From an uncultured Clostridia bacterium (GTDB lineage: Bacteria > Bacillota > Clostridia > Oscillospirales > Acutalibacteraceae), in the NCBI GenBank assembly GCA_946646305.1, contig CAMPCO010000006.1:1-32180 (forward strand): 32,180 nt of DNA, written 5' to 3'. Within the stretch, counting starts at the first letter, position 1. Each line of letters opens with the position of its first letter. The notes under the pieces are model-generated. The model was not told where the DNA came from, made no database searches, and saw nothing but the letters and a program-made list of their open reading frames with translations. Shown here in pieces: positions 1 to 7,636 of the stretch. The translations under genes and the position numbers were made by a program.

Positions 1-2
1 CG

Positions 3-36
3 CAAAAATAAAAAACCTCTGATAACAGAGGTTTTA
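3..36 (-). terminator. Intrinsic terminator of the FMN riboswitch leader
   Basis: On the minus strand a 9-bp stem (AAAACCTCT / AGAGGTTTT, plus positions 12-20 and 27-35) with a 6-base loop is followed by a T-rich run. It lies directly downstream of the FMN aptamer, so it is probably the expression platform that stops transcription when FMN is bound. The controlled gene begins off the left edge. Confidence 0.85.
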
Positions 37-53
37 ACTTTAAAAATCATATC

Positions 54-168
54 ATGATTTCTTTCATCCGGACTGTACCGTCGGCTTTGGAATTTCACCA
101 AATCAACCTTTTTAAGGCTCGTGGGCTTTACCACCGGTGAGGAATTGCACCTCGCCTCTGAAATCTAT
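54..168 (-). ncRNA. FMN riboswitch (RFN element)
   Basis: Read on the minus strand, the hallmark RFN blocks appear in order: GGTGCAATTCCTCACCGG, then GGTAAAGCCCACGAGC, then TTTGGTGAAATTCCAAAGCC, then GACGGTACAGTCCGGATG. The outer P1 stem can form from GATTTC near 161-166 and GAAATC near 56-61. The family senses flavin mononucleotide and controls riboflavin synthesis or uptake genes (ribDEAH, ribU). The regulated gene is outside the window, so its identity is unknown. With the terminator at 3-36 this should be a transcriptional OFF switch. Confidence 0.95.
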
Positions 169-172
169 ATGT

Positions 173-201
173 ATTATATGCCGTACAAAATCACTTGTCA
201 A
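173..201 (-). promoter_or_regulatory. Consensus SigA promoter of the FMN riboswitch transcript
   Basis: On the minus strand TTGACA (196-201) is separated by exactly 17 bases from TATAAT (173-178), a perfect match to the vegetative SigA consensus. Transcription should begin near 164-167, at the foot of the riboswitch. The -35 hexamer contains the TGA stop codon of sigE (198-200). Confidence 0.9.
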
Positions 202-899
202 GAAGCGAGGGTGGTTTTTTCGATTTTTTTCTTTATTTTTTTGATTATTCGCTTTTCAAGGCGGGAAATATAAGACTGAGATATGCCGAGTTTTTCCGCC
301 ACCTGTTTTTGGGTGAGTTCTTCTTTTCCGCCAAGCCCAAACCGCATTTCCATTATCCACCTTTCGCGCGGCGGCAGTTCATCCACCACCCTGCGCAAAA
401 GTTCTTTTTCATCCTCTTGCTCGATATGAAGCGATATTTCATCGGTTTCGCTGCCGAGAATATCTGATATTAAAAGCTCATTCCCATCATAATCGATATT
501 AAGCGGCTCATCTATCGATATTTCGCATTTTTTGTTGGAGGTTTTTCTAAGGTGCATTAAAATCTCGTTTTCAATACACCTTGAAGCATAGGTCGCAAGC
601 TTGATATTTTTATCGGGGCAAAAGGAATTGACCGCCTTTATAAGCCCTATTGTTCCTATGGAGATAAGGTCTTCAAGCGCGGTGGCGGAATTTTCAAACT
701 TTCGCGCAATGTAGACCACAAGTCTGAGATTATGAACTATAAGTTTTTCCTTTGCCGCTTTGGTGTTTTTTAAAATCAGTTCCCGCTCGGTTTCTATATC
801 CAAGGGCGGCGGCAGAGTTTCCGAGCCGTTTATATAAAAAACGGGCAGTGTCTTTTTAAGTTTTAAAAAGAGCCTTAATATAAATTCTTTTATTTTCAT
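198..899 (-). CDS. sigE: Sporulation RNA polymerase sigma factor SigE (pro-sigma-E)
   Basis: This 233-residue protein directs early mother-cell transcription after asymmetric division. The sequence carries the features of SigE: an N-terminal pro-region of about 22 residues rich in Lys and hydrophobic residues, ending near [14 protein letters not shown] where SpoIIGA cleaves in Bacillus; region 2 with [14 protein letters not shown] (57-70), [14 protein letters not shown] (77-90) and [18 protein letters not shown] (101-118); and a region 4 helix-turn-helix with [20 protein letters not shown] near the C-terminus. The ATG has a strong GGGAGGA ribosome binding site. It lies 18 bases behind spoIIGA, the classical spoIIG arrangement. 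sigG, often next in other genomes, is not adjacent here. Confidence 0.97.
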   Translation of the reverse strand: MKIKEFILRLFLKLKKTLPVFYINGSETLPPPLDIETERELILKNTKAAKEKLIVHNLRLVVYIARKFENSATALEDLISIGTIGLIKAVNSFCPDKNIKLATYASRCIENEILMHLRKTSNKKCEISIDEPLNIDYDGNELLISDILGSETDEISLHIEQEDEKELLRRVVDELPPRERWIMEMRFGLGGKEELTQKQVAEKLGISQSYISRLEKRIIKKIKKKIEKTTLAS

Positions 900-917
900 A
901 AAATGTTCCTCCCATCT

Positions 918-1727
918 TTAAAAGATGTTATCAAGGTTTATAATCGCCCTGTCTTTTTCTGTTTTTTCGGTTGCAAAAGCCGCTATCGGGCTATAAATCT
1001 CCGCCGTTTTTGAACCCCGCTTTATTATCGCCTTATCAAGGCGGTAGCCTTCAAGCAGGGCAGAGCCCGTAACCGTGCCGCAGGGCAAAAGACAAAACCT
1101 GTTTTTTTGAAAGCCCTCTTCTCCCGCAAGGGGCAGAATATCCTCGCGGTTTACTATAATAACCGTTCTGCCGCCAAAAGGGTCGGTTAGCTTATTGCCG
1201 CTGTCATCAAACCCCGAAAAGGTCTTTTTTCTGTCAGAGAGCACCAGCGTTACAACAAAATCTTTTTGGGCTTTAGCCCGGGGAAAAATAAGCCCCGCCG
1301 CCGATAGCAAAAGATAAAACACCGCCGCCGAAAGAATAAGGGCTAGCGGCGAAATATCAAAATAAACAACCCCGTTTTTAACCGCCATTTTTTGCGGATG
1401 AACGGCGGAATATATCGCCCACATAACCCCCGCGTAAGCAAAGGTTATAAAGAAAAGATAAAGGCAGGCTTTTATATAAAAATTTATGCTTTTAAACCCA
1501 AAGCCCACAAGAATTATTACCGCGCAAAAGATAAGCCTTGATAAGGCTTGTAAACTGGGCGAATGATCAGGCAAAAATATGTAAAGAGAAAAAAGCGCCG
1601 ACACAAAAGCCGCCAGAAGCAACCGCCAAAGCGGGGTAAAGGTTTTCATCAGTTTTGCCACCGCTTTAAGCAAAAAATAATCGGTTATAAAATTTATGAG
1701 TATTAACATATCAACAAAAACAACCAT
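918..1727 (-). CDS. spoIIGA: Sporulation sigma-E processing peptidase SpoIIGA
   Basis: Membrane aspartic protease that removes the pro-sequence of sigma-E at the sporulation septum. The N-terminal half (about residues 1-150) is strongly hydrophobic with around five membrane segments. The C-terminal half is soluble and carries the active-site motif D-S-G-N at 175-178 (Asp175 the likely catalytic residue), followed by a beta-rich domain. The family works as a dimer activated by SpoIIR (known from Bacillus). I start at the ATG at 1727, where GGGTG has workable spacing; GTG at 1736 or ATG at 1730 are alternatives. The length of 269 residues is slightly below the Bacillus protein. It is followed directly by its substrate gene sigE. 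Confidence 0.95.
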   Translation of the reverse strand: MVVFVDMLILINFITDYFLLKAVAKLMKTFTPLWRLLLAAFVSALFSLYIFLPDHSPSLQALSRLIFCAVIILVGFGFKSINFYIKACLYLFFITFAYAGVMWAIYSAVHPQKMAVKNGVVYFDISPLALILSAAVFYLLLSAAGLIFPRAKAQKDFVVTLVLSDRKKTFSGFDDSGNKLTDPFGGRTVIIVNREDILPLAGEEGFQKNRFCLLPCGTVTGSALLEGYRLDKAIIKRGSKTAEIYSPIAAFATEKTEKDRAIINLDNIF

Positions 1728-1744
1728 CATCTTCACCCGAAAAA

Positions 1745-1801
1745 ATTATACTATTCTTCCTTTGCAAAAAAGGTAAAACGGCGGCGGATGTTTCTGTCGT
1801 T
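1745..1801 (-). promoter_or_regulatory. Putative spoIIG promoter with a Spo0A-box-like site
   Basis: Upstream of spoIIGA the minus strand has a TATAAT hexamer at 1745-1750 but no good -35 at 17 bases. About 45 bases further upstream lies AACGACAGAAA (around 1791-1801), sharing the CGACA core of a Spo0A box. In Bacillus, spoIIG is a Spo0A-activated SigA promoter with atypical spacing, so this arrangement is plausible. The match is partial. Confidence 0.3.
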
Positions 1802-1820
1802 TTTAATAGATTGGGGGCTC

Positions 1821-1849
1821 TTGCAATTTGTTATGCTATATGATATACT
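1821..1849 (+). promoter_or_regulatory. SigA-type promoter of the PqqD-like/signal peptidase pair
   Basis: TTGCAA (1821-1826), a 17-base spacer and TATACT (1844-1849) precede the plus-strand gene at 1886. The -10 is preceded by further A/T-rich sequence. The promoter diverges from spoIIGA. Confidence 0.6.
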
Positions 1850-1885
1850 CAAAAAAAGATTTTTAAACCCTTGGAGGCGGGCAAT

Positions 1886-2149
1886 ATGAAGCTTAAATAC
1901 GATTTTGTTATAAACCGCGTTGCAAACAGTCTTGTTGCCGTTCCCGTGGGGGAAACCAAAGGCTTTTCGGGGTATATAAAACTCAACGAAACCGGCGCCT
2001 TTATTTTTGAAAAATTAAAGAAAGATGTTTCAAAAGAAGAAATAACAGATAGTCTTTTATCCGAGTTTGACGGTTGCACAAGACCGCAGGCGGAAAAGAC
2101 GGTTGATAACTTTTTAGAAAAACTTAAAGCGGCGGATATGTTATTATGA
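1886..2149 (+). CDS. PqqD family protein (RiPP recognition element)
   Basis: This 87-residue protein has the PqqD-like winged-helix pattern: a beta-strand N-terminal part (residues 3-25, VINRVANSLVAVPVG), the motif Y-I-K-L-N-E-T-G-A-F-I-F (33-44), then two helices with a DVSKEEITDSLLSEF segment. PqqD domains bind leader peptides of ribosomally made, modified peptides and hand them to a radical SAM or other enzyme. ATG 1886 has GGAGGCGG five bases upstream; an in-frame TTG at 1871 lacks a site. The stop overlaps the next start (ATGA), so the two genes are translationally coupled. No precursor peptide or radical SAM gene is nearby, so the substrate is unknown. Confidence 0.85.
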   Translation: MKLKYDFVINRVANSLVAVPVGETKGFSGYIKLNETGAFIFEKLKKDVSKEEITDSLLSEFDGCTRPQAEKTVDNFLEKLKAADMLL

Positions 2150-2586
2150 TAGAGAATAATTCATTTGATACTGCGCTTAAAGTCCTAAAAGAAAAGGGCG
2201 AATTTTCCTGCGTTTCAAAGGGGATAAGTATGTACCCGATGTTAAGAGACGGCAAAGACATCGTTTTTATAAAGCCCGCCGTTTTCCCGCTTAAAAGAAA
2301 TGCCGTTGCCCTTTACAAAAGAAAAGGCACAAAAGAACTTGTGCTTCACCGCGTTATAAAGCGGTCGGGAGATACCTATATCATCCGCGGGGATAATACC
2401 TACCACAGGGAGTTTGTGGACAAAAGCGATATTGCGGGCGTGCTTTTCGCCTTTACAAGAAACGGCAAATACCACCTATGCGAAACCGATTTTTTATATC
2501 ACATCTATGTTTTCTTTATGCGCGTGTTTTACCCGTTAAGGGTTATTTATAAAAGAATTACGCGAAGATTTAAAAAGACAAAATAA
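2146..2586 (+). CDS. S24/S26 family peptidase, SipW-like type I signal peptidase
   Basis: This 146-residue protein has the serine protease signature S-M-Y-P-M-L-R-D-G with Ser28. Instead of the lysine of bacterial LepB-type enzymes it shows L-H-R-V-I (His68), followed by I-R-G-D-N (80-84). That Ser-His layout is typical of the SipW, archaeal and ER branch. A hydrophobic stretch near residues 113-130 followed by a basic tail (RRFKKTK) could anchor it to the membrane. It overlaps the PqqD-like gene by four bases and ends just before a terminator, so the two form a two-gene operon. The likely role is cleavage of a leader or signal peptide, but no substrate is encoded beside it. Confidence 0.85.
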   Translation: MIENNSFDTALKVLKEKGEFSCVSKGISMYPMLRDGKDIVFIKPAVFPLKRNAVALYKRKGTKELVLHRVIKRSGDTYIIRGDNTYHREFVDKSDIAGVLFAFTRNGKYHLCETDFLYHIYVFFMRVFYPLRVIYKRITRRFKKTK

Positions 2587-2620
2587 AAAAACAGGTAATC
2601 AGCCGATTACCTGTTTTTTT
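2585..2620. terminator. Bidirectional intrinsic terminator
   Basis: A perfect 10-bp inverted repeat (ACAGGTAATC at 2591-2600, GATTACCTGT at 2605-2614, loop AGCC) is flanked by an A run on the left and a T run on the right. It can therefore end both the plus-strand peptidase operon and the minus-strand fucO transcript that converge here. Confidence 0.9.
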
Positions 2621-2630
2621 AATTTTAAAA

Positions 2631-3776
2631 TTACATTATCTTGCGATAAAGTTCTTTCAGTTCTTCAACACTTGTTTCTCTCGGGTTACCGGGGCGGCAA
2701 GCGTCTTCATAAGCATCGCGGGCAAGAATATCAAGGTCTTCTTCTCTTACCTTTTCATTCTTAACCGGAATTCCCACATCGATTGAAAGCTGTCTTACTG
2801 CGTCAACGGCGGCTTTGCGGTATTCTTCCGCGCTCATATTGTCAACGCCTTCTACACCCATTGCTCTTGCGATTTCTCTGTATTTTTCGCCGGTGAATTC
2901 TTTGTTATATTCCATAACTATCGGCAACATCATAGCGCAGGCAACACCGTGGGGTGTGTCATAATGAGCGCCGAGGGTATGCGCTATTGAATGGGCGATG
3001 CCGAGGCCTACATTTGAAAAGCCCATACCGGCAACATATTGCGCAAGCGCCATTCCTTCTCTATCCTCGGGTTTGTTTTCAACCGCGCCGCGAAGATGTT
3101 TTGCTATGAGCCTTATAGCCTCTAAATGGAACATATCGGTCATTTCCCAAGCGGCTTTGGTGGTGTAACCCTCTATTGCGTGGGTAAGCGCATCCATACC
3201 TGTTGAAGCGGTAAGGCCTTTCGGCATTGAGGACATCATATCGGGGTCGATAACCGCCACTTCGGGAATATCGTGCTCATCAACACAAACAAATTTTCTT
3301 TCCTTTTCAACATCGGTTATAACATAGTTTATTGTAACCTCTGCCGCGGTGCCTGCGGTTGTGGGAACGGCGATGGTGGGAACGGCGTGATTTTTGGTGG
3401 GCGCCACACCCTCAAGCGAGCGAACATCACTAAACTCGGGGTTGGCAATTATAATGCCGATTGCCTTTGCGGTATCCATAGCGGAACCGCCGCCGATTGC
3501 GATAATTGAGTCGGCATTTGCCTCTTTAAAAGCGGCAACACCATCTTTAACATTTTCAATTGTGGGGTTTGGTTTAATACCTGAATAAATGGTATAAGCA
3601 ATGCCCTCTTTATCGAGCAAATCGGTAACCTTTGCCGAAACGCCGAATTTTAAGAGGTCGGGGTCGGTGCAAACAAACACCTTTTTGAAGCCCTTTGATT
3701 TTGCTACGGGAACTATTTCGTTTATAGCGCCCTTGCCGTGGTACGATACTGTGTTTAAAATAATTCTGTTTGCCAT
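2631..3776 (-). CDS. fucO: Lactaldehyde reductase, iron-dependent group III alcohol dehydrogenase
   Basis: This 381-residue protein matches my recollection of E. coli FucO over long stretches (for example NPEFSDVRSLEG, TTAGTAAEVTINYVIT, QYVAGMGFSNVGLG, NPRETSVEEL). FucO reduces L-lactaldehyde to 1,2-propanediol with NADH during anaerobic fucose or rhamnose breakdown. The nucleotide-binding GGGSAMD is at 95-101. The metal ligands are Asp195 and His199 (in DALTHAIEG) and His262 and His276 (in AHSIAHTLGA and DTPHG). An AAGGAG site precedes the ATG. It lies 29 bases downstream of the YfhO gene with no visible promoter, so it may be co-transcribed. No fucose or rhamnose genes are nearby, so the physiological aldehyde could differ. 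Confidence 0.9.
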   Translation of the reverse strand: MANRIILNTVSYHGKGAINEIVPVAKSKGFKKVFVCTDPDLLKFGVSAKVTDLLDKEGIAYTIYSGIKPNPTIENVKDGVAAFKEANADSIIAIGGGSAMDTAKAIGIIIANPEFSDVRSLEGVAPTKNHAVPTIAVPTTAGTAAEVTINYVITDVEKERKFVCVDEHDIPEVAVIDPDMMSSMPKGLTASTGMDALTHAIEGYTTKAAWEMTDMFHLEAIRLIAKHLRGAVENKPEDREGMALAQYVAGMGFSNVGLGIAHSIAHTLGAHYDTPHGVACAMMLPIVMEYNKEFTGEKYREIARAMGVEGVDNMSAEEYRKAAVDAVRQLSIDVGIPVKNEKVREEDLDILARDAYEDACRPGNPRETSVEELKELYRKIM

Positions 3777-3805
3777 AATAAAATCTCCTTCAAATATATT
3801 AAGCC

Positions 3806-6550
3806 TTAATCTTTGTAAAGGCTTTGATCCACTGTAAACCCGCCGGAAACATCATCCGATTTTGTGTAAGAATTGCCGGATGTTAGACTAAGCCCATCAA
3901 GAAAACCGGTATTTTCCGTTTTTTCAGGCGGTTTTTTTGGTGTTTCTTTTTCTGTATCTTTGGCAAAATCTTCCGATATATCATCTTCAAATTCGATTTC
4001 CCCGTTTGCCGCTTCGTATTGCTTCCACTCTCTAAGCAGTCTTTCACCCTCGGGGTATTCCTCTTCACATTTCTTTTTTGAAACAATACGGTTGCCTACA
4101 ATAAAATACACAAGGAAAACCGCAAACGCCGCGGCGGTGGTTATAAGTCCTATATAAAGCCCCGGTGTTTCATAATCAAAACGGATGTTGCTTTCTCCCT
4201 TTGGAACCGCAACCGCCATAAGCCCTATATCAACCTTTTCTATCTCTGCCGCTTTGCCGTTTACCGTGGCTTTCCAGCCGCTGTCATAAGGAATACTGAA
4301 AACAACAAGCGATTTTTTATCGCGGTTTACCACCGCTTCAAAACCGTTATTATCGGTTTTAAAATACTTGGCGGATGTTTGGTTTAACCTTGCGGCATCT
4401 TTTGCAAGGTCACTGTCGGTAAGCCCTAAGGTGATTTCATCGCCGGTGTTTTCGGCGGATGTTATGATTTCGCCCTCTGTTTCAAGGCCTAAATTATTAT
4501 CGTTTGCCGATTGAGATTTTAAAACATCCTCAGCGTGGCGCTCCCTTATGGTGTTCGCGTCAGACAAAATATCACTGTATTTTGCCACCTGCTCTTCGGT
4601 CAGCACCACCGCTTTTAACATCATACGCGCCTTTTGACTGCCGCTATATGGTTTTAAAAACTCTTCGGTAACATAATAATCGGGCGAAAAGCCGTAGCCT
4701 ATATAGTTTTCGTTTTCATAAACCAAAAAGCCGTTTTCCTGCTTTATATATTTATACCCCGGCATTTTGGTTTTTCCGTTTTCATCCTTAAAATCAGAAC
4801 TGTCGCTATCGCGGTCAATCAGATATTTAACCGATAAAAGAGGTCTGAGCGCGGGGTTTGAGGTTTCGGGGCGGGAAGCGACATCCCGCTCGACACCGAC
4901 AAATTTATAAAACTGCATAACCGAGCCCGGCACAACCGAATGAAAAGCATTGATTGTGCTGTAGCCTAAATACATCCCCGTATTATCAACACATTCAAAG
5001 GTGTCTATTCGGTAACTGTCTTTATCGCCGTCAAGCTTTAAATCGCCCTCTATAAGTGTATCGATAATCACTGATTTTATATCATAGGAATGCATTCTGC
5101 CAAGCGCGATAAAGAAATTGCCGTATCCCGCGGACACTATCAACACAAAAACGGTGGATACTGCAATAAACCGCTTTGTATTTTTCTTTAAAAGCTTATA
5201 TAATACCGCAAGAACTATTATAGAGCCTATCGCTATGCTTGCCGTAAGCCAAAATCTCAGTTTATAATTCAGCGTTTCGTTCTCGGTAAAAAGCCCGAGG
5301 GTTATTTTACCTTCCTCATTCTTTTGCGGGAAAAGACCGATAACCAGGGTGAAAGCGAGGGTTATCGCCGCGGTCCATTTAATACCGGGTTTTAAGTCTA
5401 TCTCTTCCTCGGTTACGCGGGACGAAGCAAGACACATTATGAGTATCGGCATATAAAACCAGCGGGCAAAATAACTGCCGTTAAAGGCATAAAAAGCGCT
5501 GTTTAGTATCGGAACCAAGGCCATAAAAGCGCAAATTATAATAATTCGCTTTATCCAGGTCTTTTTTCTTGCCGCAAACCAGCTTATAACACCCGTCATA
5601 CCGAAAAGCGGCAACCAGCCGCCAAGCGACGCCCACTTGACCTCCGCTTGCGGGAAGAAAACCGGGCGCGCGGGTAAATCGGGCGGGAAGAAAAAGCACT
5701 CGATAATATTAAGGTATATCTGTTCCCTTGAATACATTATGCCGTGCCACCCGAGCAATATATGGGTTAGCCGCTCGTTGCCGAGAACACCGAGCACGGC
5801 GGGCAAAAGCAAAACCGCCGCCATAAGTACACCGAGCACCGACTCAAACGCTATCCACAAAAAGCGGGAAAGTTTGAATTTTATATCCTTTGAAGCAAGC
5901 CTTACAAAATAATATATAAGGCAGAAAACCACCATTCCGTAAAAGAAGAAATAGTTTGTAACCGCGCAAAGCGCCACCGCAAGCGCAAAATAGCCGCGGC
6001 GGTTTTCGGTTATGAGATATTCCATCGCCAAAAGCAAAAGCGGAAAAACTATTATCGCCTCGTGAAAATGATTAAAGAAGATATTATAGACCGAAAAGCC
6101 CGAAAAGGCATACAACAGTCCGCCAAGCCGCGCTGCTTCTGGTGTTCTTGTGAAACGGCGGATATATAGGTACGCCGTAAGAGCCGCAAGGGCGAATTTT
6201 AAGATAAGCAACGGCCCCATAAGGTGGGGAACAAAACTATTCGGGAAAGGAATGGTAAGCCAGAAAAACGGACTGCCGAGCAGATAAAAGGCATAAGACC
6301 CCACAAAATTTGCACCGAGGTCTGTAGTAAAGCTCCACTTAACATTGCCGCTTCTTATCGCCGCGTGGCACATTTTATAAAACGGAATTTGCTGAACATT
6401 AAAATCGCCGTAGAATATAAAATAGCCGTTTGATGATATGATATAAGGCACAAACAAAGCCGCCGCCGTAAGCAGCGCAAACAAAAAGGTTGAAGCCTTT
6501 AATTCTTTTTTTCTGCATAAAAGTTCTGATTTTCTTTTTGAAAACGGCAT
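3806..6550 (-). CDS. YfhO family polytopic membrane protein, GT-C-like glycosyltransferase
   Basis: This 914-residue protein has a first membrane segment at about residues 20-38, then the motif F-Y-G-D-F-N-V-Q-Q-I-P-F-Y (46-58) typical of YfhO proteins, in the position of the catalytic acidic loop of GT-C enzymes. About a dozen further membrane helices follow, then a large extracytoplasmic domain, a last helix near the C-terminus and a long acidic cytoplasmic tail. YfhO relatives glycosylate lipoteichoic acid or other surface polymers in Bacillus and Listeria; the acceptor here is unknown. I start at ATG 6550, with GGGAG upstream. A longer reading frame to 6655 would run through the promoter and into the divergent gene, so I reject it. 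Confidence 0.85.
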   Translation of the reverse strand: MPFSKRKSELLCRKKELKASTFLFALLTAAALFVPYIISSNGYFIFYGDFNVQQIPFYKMCHAAIRSGNVKWSFTTDLGANFVGSYAFYLLGSPFFWLTIPFPNSFVPHLMGPLLILKFALAALTAYLYIRRFTRTPEAARLGGLLYAFSGFSVYNIFFNHFHEAIIVFPLLLLAMEYLITENRRGYFALAVALCAVTNYFFFYGMVVFCLIYYFVRLASKDIKFKLSRFLWIAFESVLGVLMAAVLLLPAVLGVLGNERLTHILLGWHGIMYSREQIYLNIIECFFFPPDLPARPVFFPQAEVKWASLGGWLPLFGMTGVISWFAARKKTWIKRIIIICAFMALVPILNSAFYAFNGSYFARWFYMPILIMCLASSRVTEEEIDLKPGIKWTAAITLAFTLVIGLFPQKNEEGKITLGLFTENETLNYKLRFWLTASIAIGSIIVLAVLYKLLKKNTKRFIAVSTVFVLIVSAGYGNFFIALGRMHSYDIKSVIIDTLIEGDLKLDGDKDSYRIDTFECVDNTGMYLGYSTINAFHSVVPGSVMQFYKFVGVERDVASRPETSNPALRPLLSVKYLIDRDSDSSDFKDENGKTKMPGYKYIKQENGFLVYENENYIGYGFSPDYYVTEEFLKPYSGSQKARMMLKAVVLTEEQVAKYSDILSDANTIRERHAEDVLKSQSANDNNLGLETEGEIITSAENTGDEITLGLTDSDLAKDAARLNQTSAKYFKTDNNGFEAVVNRDKKSLVVFSIPYDSGWKATVNGKAAEIEKVDIGLMAVAVPKGESNIRFDYETPGLYIGLITTAAAFAVFLVYFIVGNRIVSKKKCEEEYPEGERLLREWKQYEAANGEIEFEDDISEDFAKDTEKETPKKPPEKTENTGFLDGLSLTSGNSYTKSDDVSGGFTVDQSLYKD

Positions 6551-6582
6551 TAAAATTTTCTCCCGAAATTTATCTTTTCTTA

Positions 6583-6610
6583 TTGATATTATACCAAAAT
6601 AAGTTATAAT
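6583..6610 (+). promoter_or_regulatory. SigA-type promoter of yfbR
   Basis: TTGATA (6583-6588), a 16-base spacer and a perfect TATAAT (6605-6610) lie 34 bases before the yfbR start codon. The element interlocks with the opposing YfhO promoter. Confidence 0.7.
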
Positions 6611-6616
6611 ATTCAA
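6588..6616 (-). promoter_or_regulatory. SigA-type promoter of the YfhO/fucO unit
   Basis: On the minus strand TTGAAT (6611-6616), a 17-base spacer and a perfect TATAAT (6588-6593) sit 38 bases before ATG 6550. It overlaps almost completely with the plus-strand promoter at 6583-6610, so the two polymerases would exclude each other. Confidence 0.7.
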
Positions 6617-6643
6617 TACAGACTTAAAATCGGAGGTGTCTTT

Positions 6644-7216
6644 ATGAGCAGCCATTTTTATGCTATGCTTTCGAGGATGAAAAATATCTACCGCTGGGGG
6701 CTTATGCGAAATGTTCGCCCCGAATCTTTAAGCGAGCATTCTTTGGAGGTTGGCTTTATCGCCCACGCGCTTGCAGTAATCGAAAATCGCCGCCTCGGCG
6801 GAAACTTTGACCCGAATGCGGTATGTTGCGCCGCGCTTTTTCACGACACAAGCGAAATTATAACAGGCGATATGCCGACACCTATTAAATATTACAACAA
6901 AGAGATAAAATCGGCTTATAAGGAAATAGAGGCAAACGCCGAAAAAAGCCTTTTATCCCTTTTGCCCGAAGATTTAAGGGATGACTTTTTGCCCGTTTAC
7001 AATGTGGACGAAAAGGTGAAGCGGCTTATCAAAGCGGCGGATAAAATATCGGCGCTTATAAAATGCATCGAGGAAGAGAATATGGGCAACCACGAATTCG
7101 CTTCCGCCCACAAGGCAACCGAAAAGGCAATAAAGGATATGAATCTTGAATCGGCGAATATTTTTCTTTCGGAATTCCTTGATAGTTTTTCTCTTAACCT
7201 TGATGAACTGAAATAA
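6644..7216 (+). CDS. yfbR: 5'-deoxynucleotidase, HD domain, YfbR family
   Basis: Removes the phosphate from deoxyribonucleoside 5'-monophosphates in nucleotide salvage. At 190 residues it is close to E. coli YfbR and aligns from the first residues (SHFYAMLSRMKNIYRWGLMR). The deoxyribose-selecting pair Arg17-Trp18 is present. The metal ligands are His32 (in LSEHSLEV), His67-Asp68 (in ALFHD) and Asp133 (in KAADKISA). TGDMPTPIKYYN (74-85) is also a family signature. A CGGAGGTG site precedes the ATG. It is a single-gene unit with its own promoter and terminator, divergent from YfhO. Confidence 0.95.
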   Translation: MSSHFYAMLSRMKNIYRWGLMRNVRPESLSEHSLEVGFIAHALAVIENRRLGGNFDPNAVCCAALFHDTSEIITGDMPTPIKYYNKEIKSAYKEIEANAEKSLLSLLPEDLRDDFLPVYNVDEKVKRLIKAADKISALIKCIEEENMGNHEFASAHKATEKAIKDMNLESANIFLSEFLDSFSLNLDELK

Positions 7217-7230
7217 GAAAAAAGTAAACT

Positions 7231-7257
7231 AAAAAGCACCCCGCGGGGTGCTTTTTT
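7231..7257. terminator. Bidirectional intrinsic terminator between yfbR and mrnC
   Basis: The inverted repeat AAAAAGCACCCC / GGGGTGCTTTTT forms a GC-rich stem flanked by an A run and a T run, so it works in both directions. It ends yfbR on plus and the mrnC operon on minus; the mrnC stop codon touches its right edge. Confidence 0.9.
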
Positions 7258-7622
7258 TATTCTGATATTATTTTAAAAAGATAATTTATGCGGTCTTTTT
7301 CACCCGCCAGATATAAATACCCGAAAAGGCATTCAAGCCCGGTCGCTATGTGGTATTCGGCTTGTGTTGCGCTTTTTGGAATATTGTTTGTGTGAAAATT
7401 TCTGCCGCGGTGGAAAATATCGTTTTCCACCTCTGTCAGAAGCCCCTTTATCTTTTCATAAGCCGCGGCTTGTGCCGGCGCGCTTACAAATCGTAGCGAG
7501 CGGCTATGCAAATCTTTCAGCGGCAGATTTTTTTCCGCCAGCATTTCTCTTACAAGTAAACTGTAAACCGCATCGCCCAAAAAAGCCAGACTGCCGGGGT
7601 TTAACCTGTTTGCGTTTTCCAT
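7257..7622 (-). CDS. mrnC: Mini-ribonuclease 3 (Mini-III)
   Basis: This 121-residue protein is an RNase III catalytic domain without the double-stranded RNA-binding domain, as in Bacillus MrnC, which matures the 5' and 3' ends of 23S rRNA. The signature L-A-F-L-G-D-A-V-Y-S (12-21) includes the likely metal-binding Asp17. The conserved HRGRN motif and the SATQAEYHIATGLECLFGYLYL segment (shown here as two pieces, SATQAEYHIATG and LECLFGYLYL) complete the family pattern. In many Firmicutes mrnC follows cysS; here it follows an HD-GYP gene by 14 bases, so its context is rearranged. Confidence 0.93.
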   Translation of the reverse strand: MENANRLNPGSLAFLGDAVYSLLVREMLAEKNLPLKDLHSRSLRFVSAPAQAAAYEKIKGLLTEVENDIFHRGRNFHTNNIPKSATQAEYHIATGLECLFGYLYLAGEKDRINYLFKIISE

Positions 7623-7636
7623 TTGTTTTTTCCCTT

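Noticed and set aside
2631-3776. Annotating the alcohol dehydrogenase as butanol or ethanol dehydrogenase
   Set aside because: The sequence follows FucO more closely than BdhA or AdhE, although the true substrate cannot be proven from sequence.
6551-6655. N-terminal extension of the YfhO protein
   Set aside because: The extra 35 codons cover both promoters and reach into yfbR; the ATG at 6550 has its own GGGAG site and starts just before the first membrane helix.
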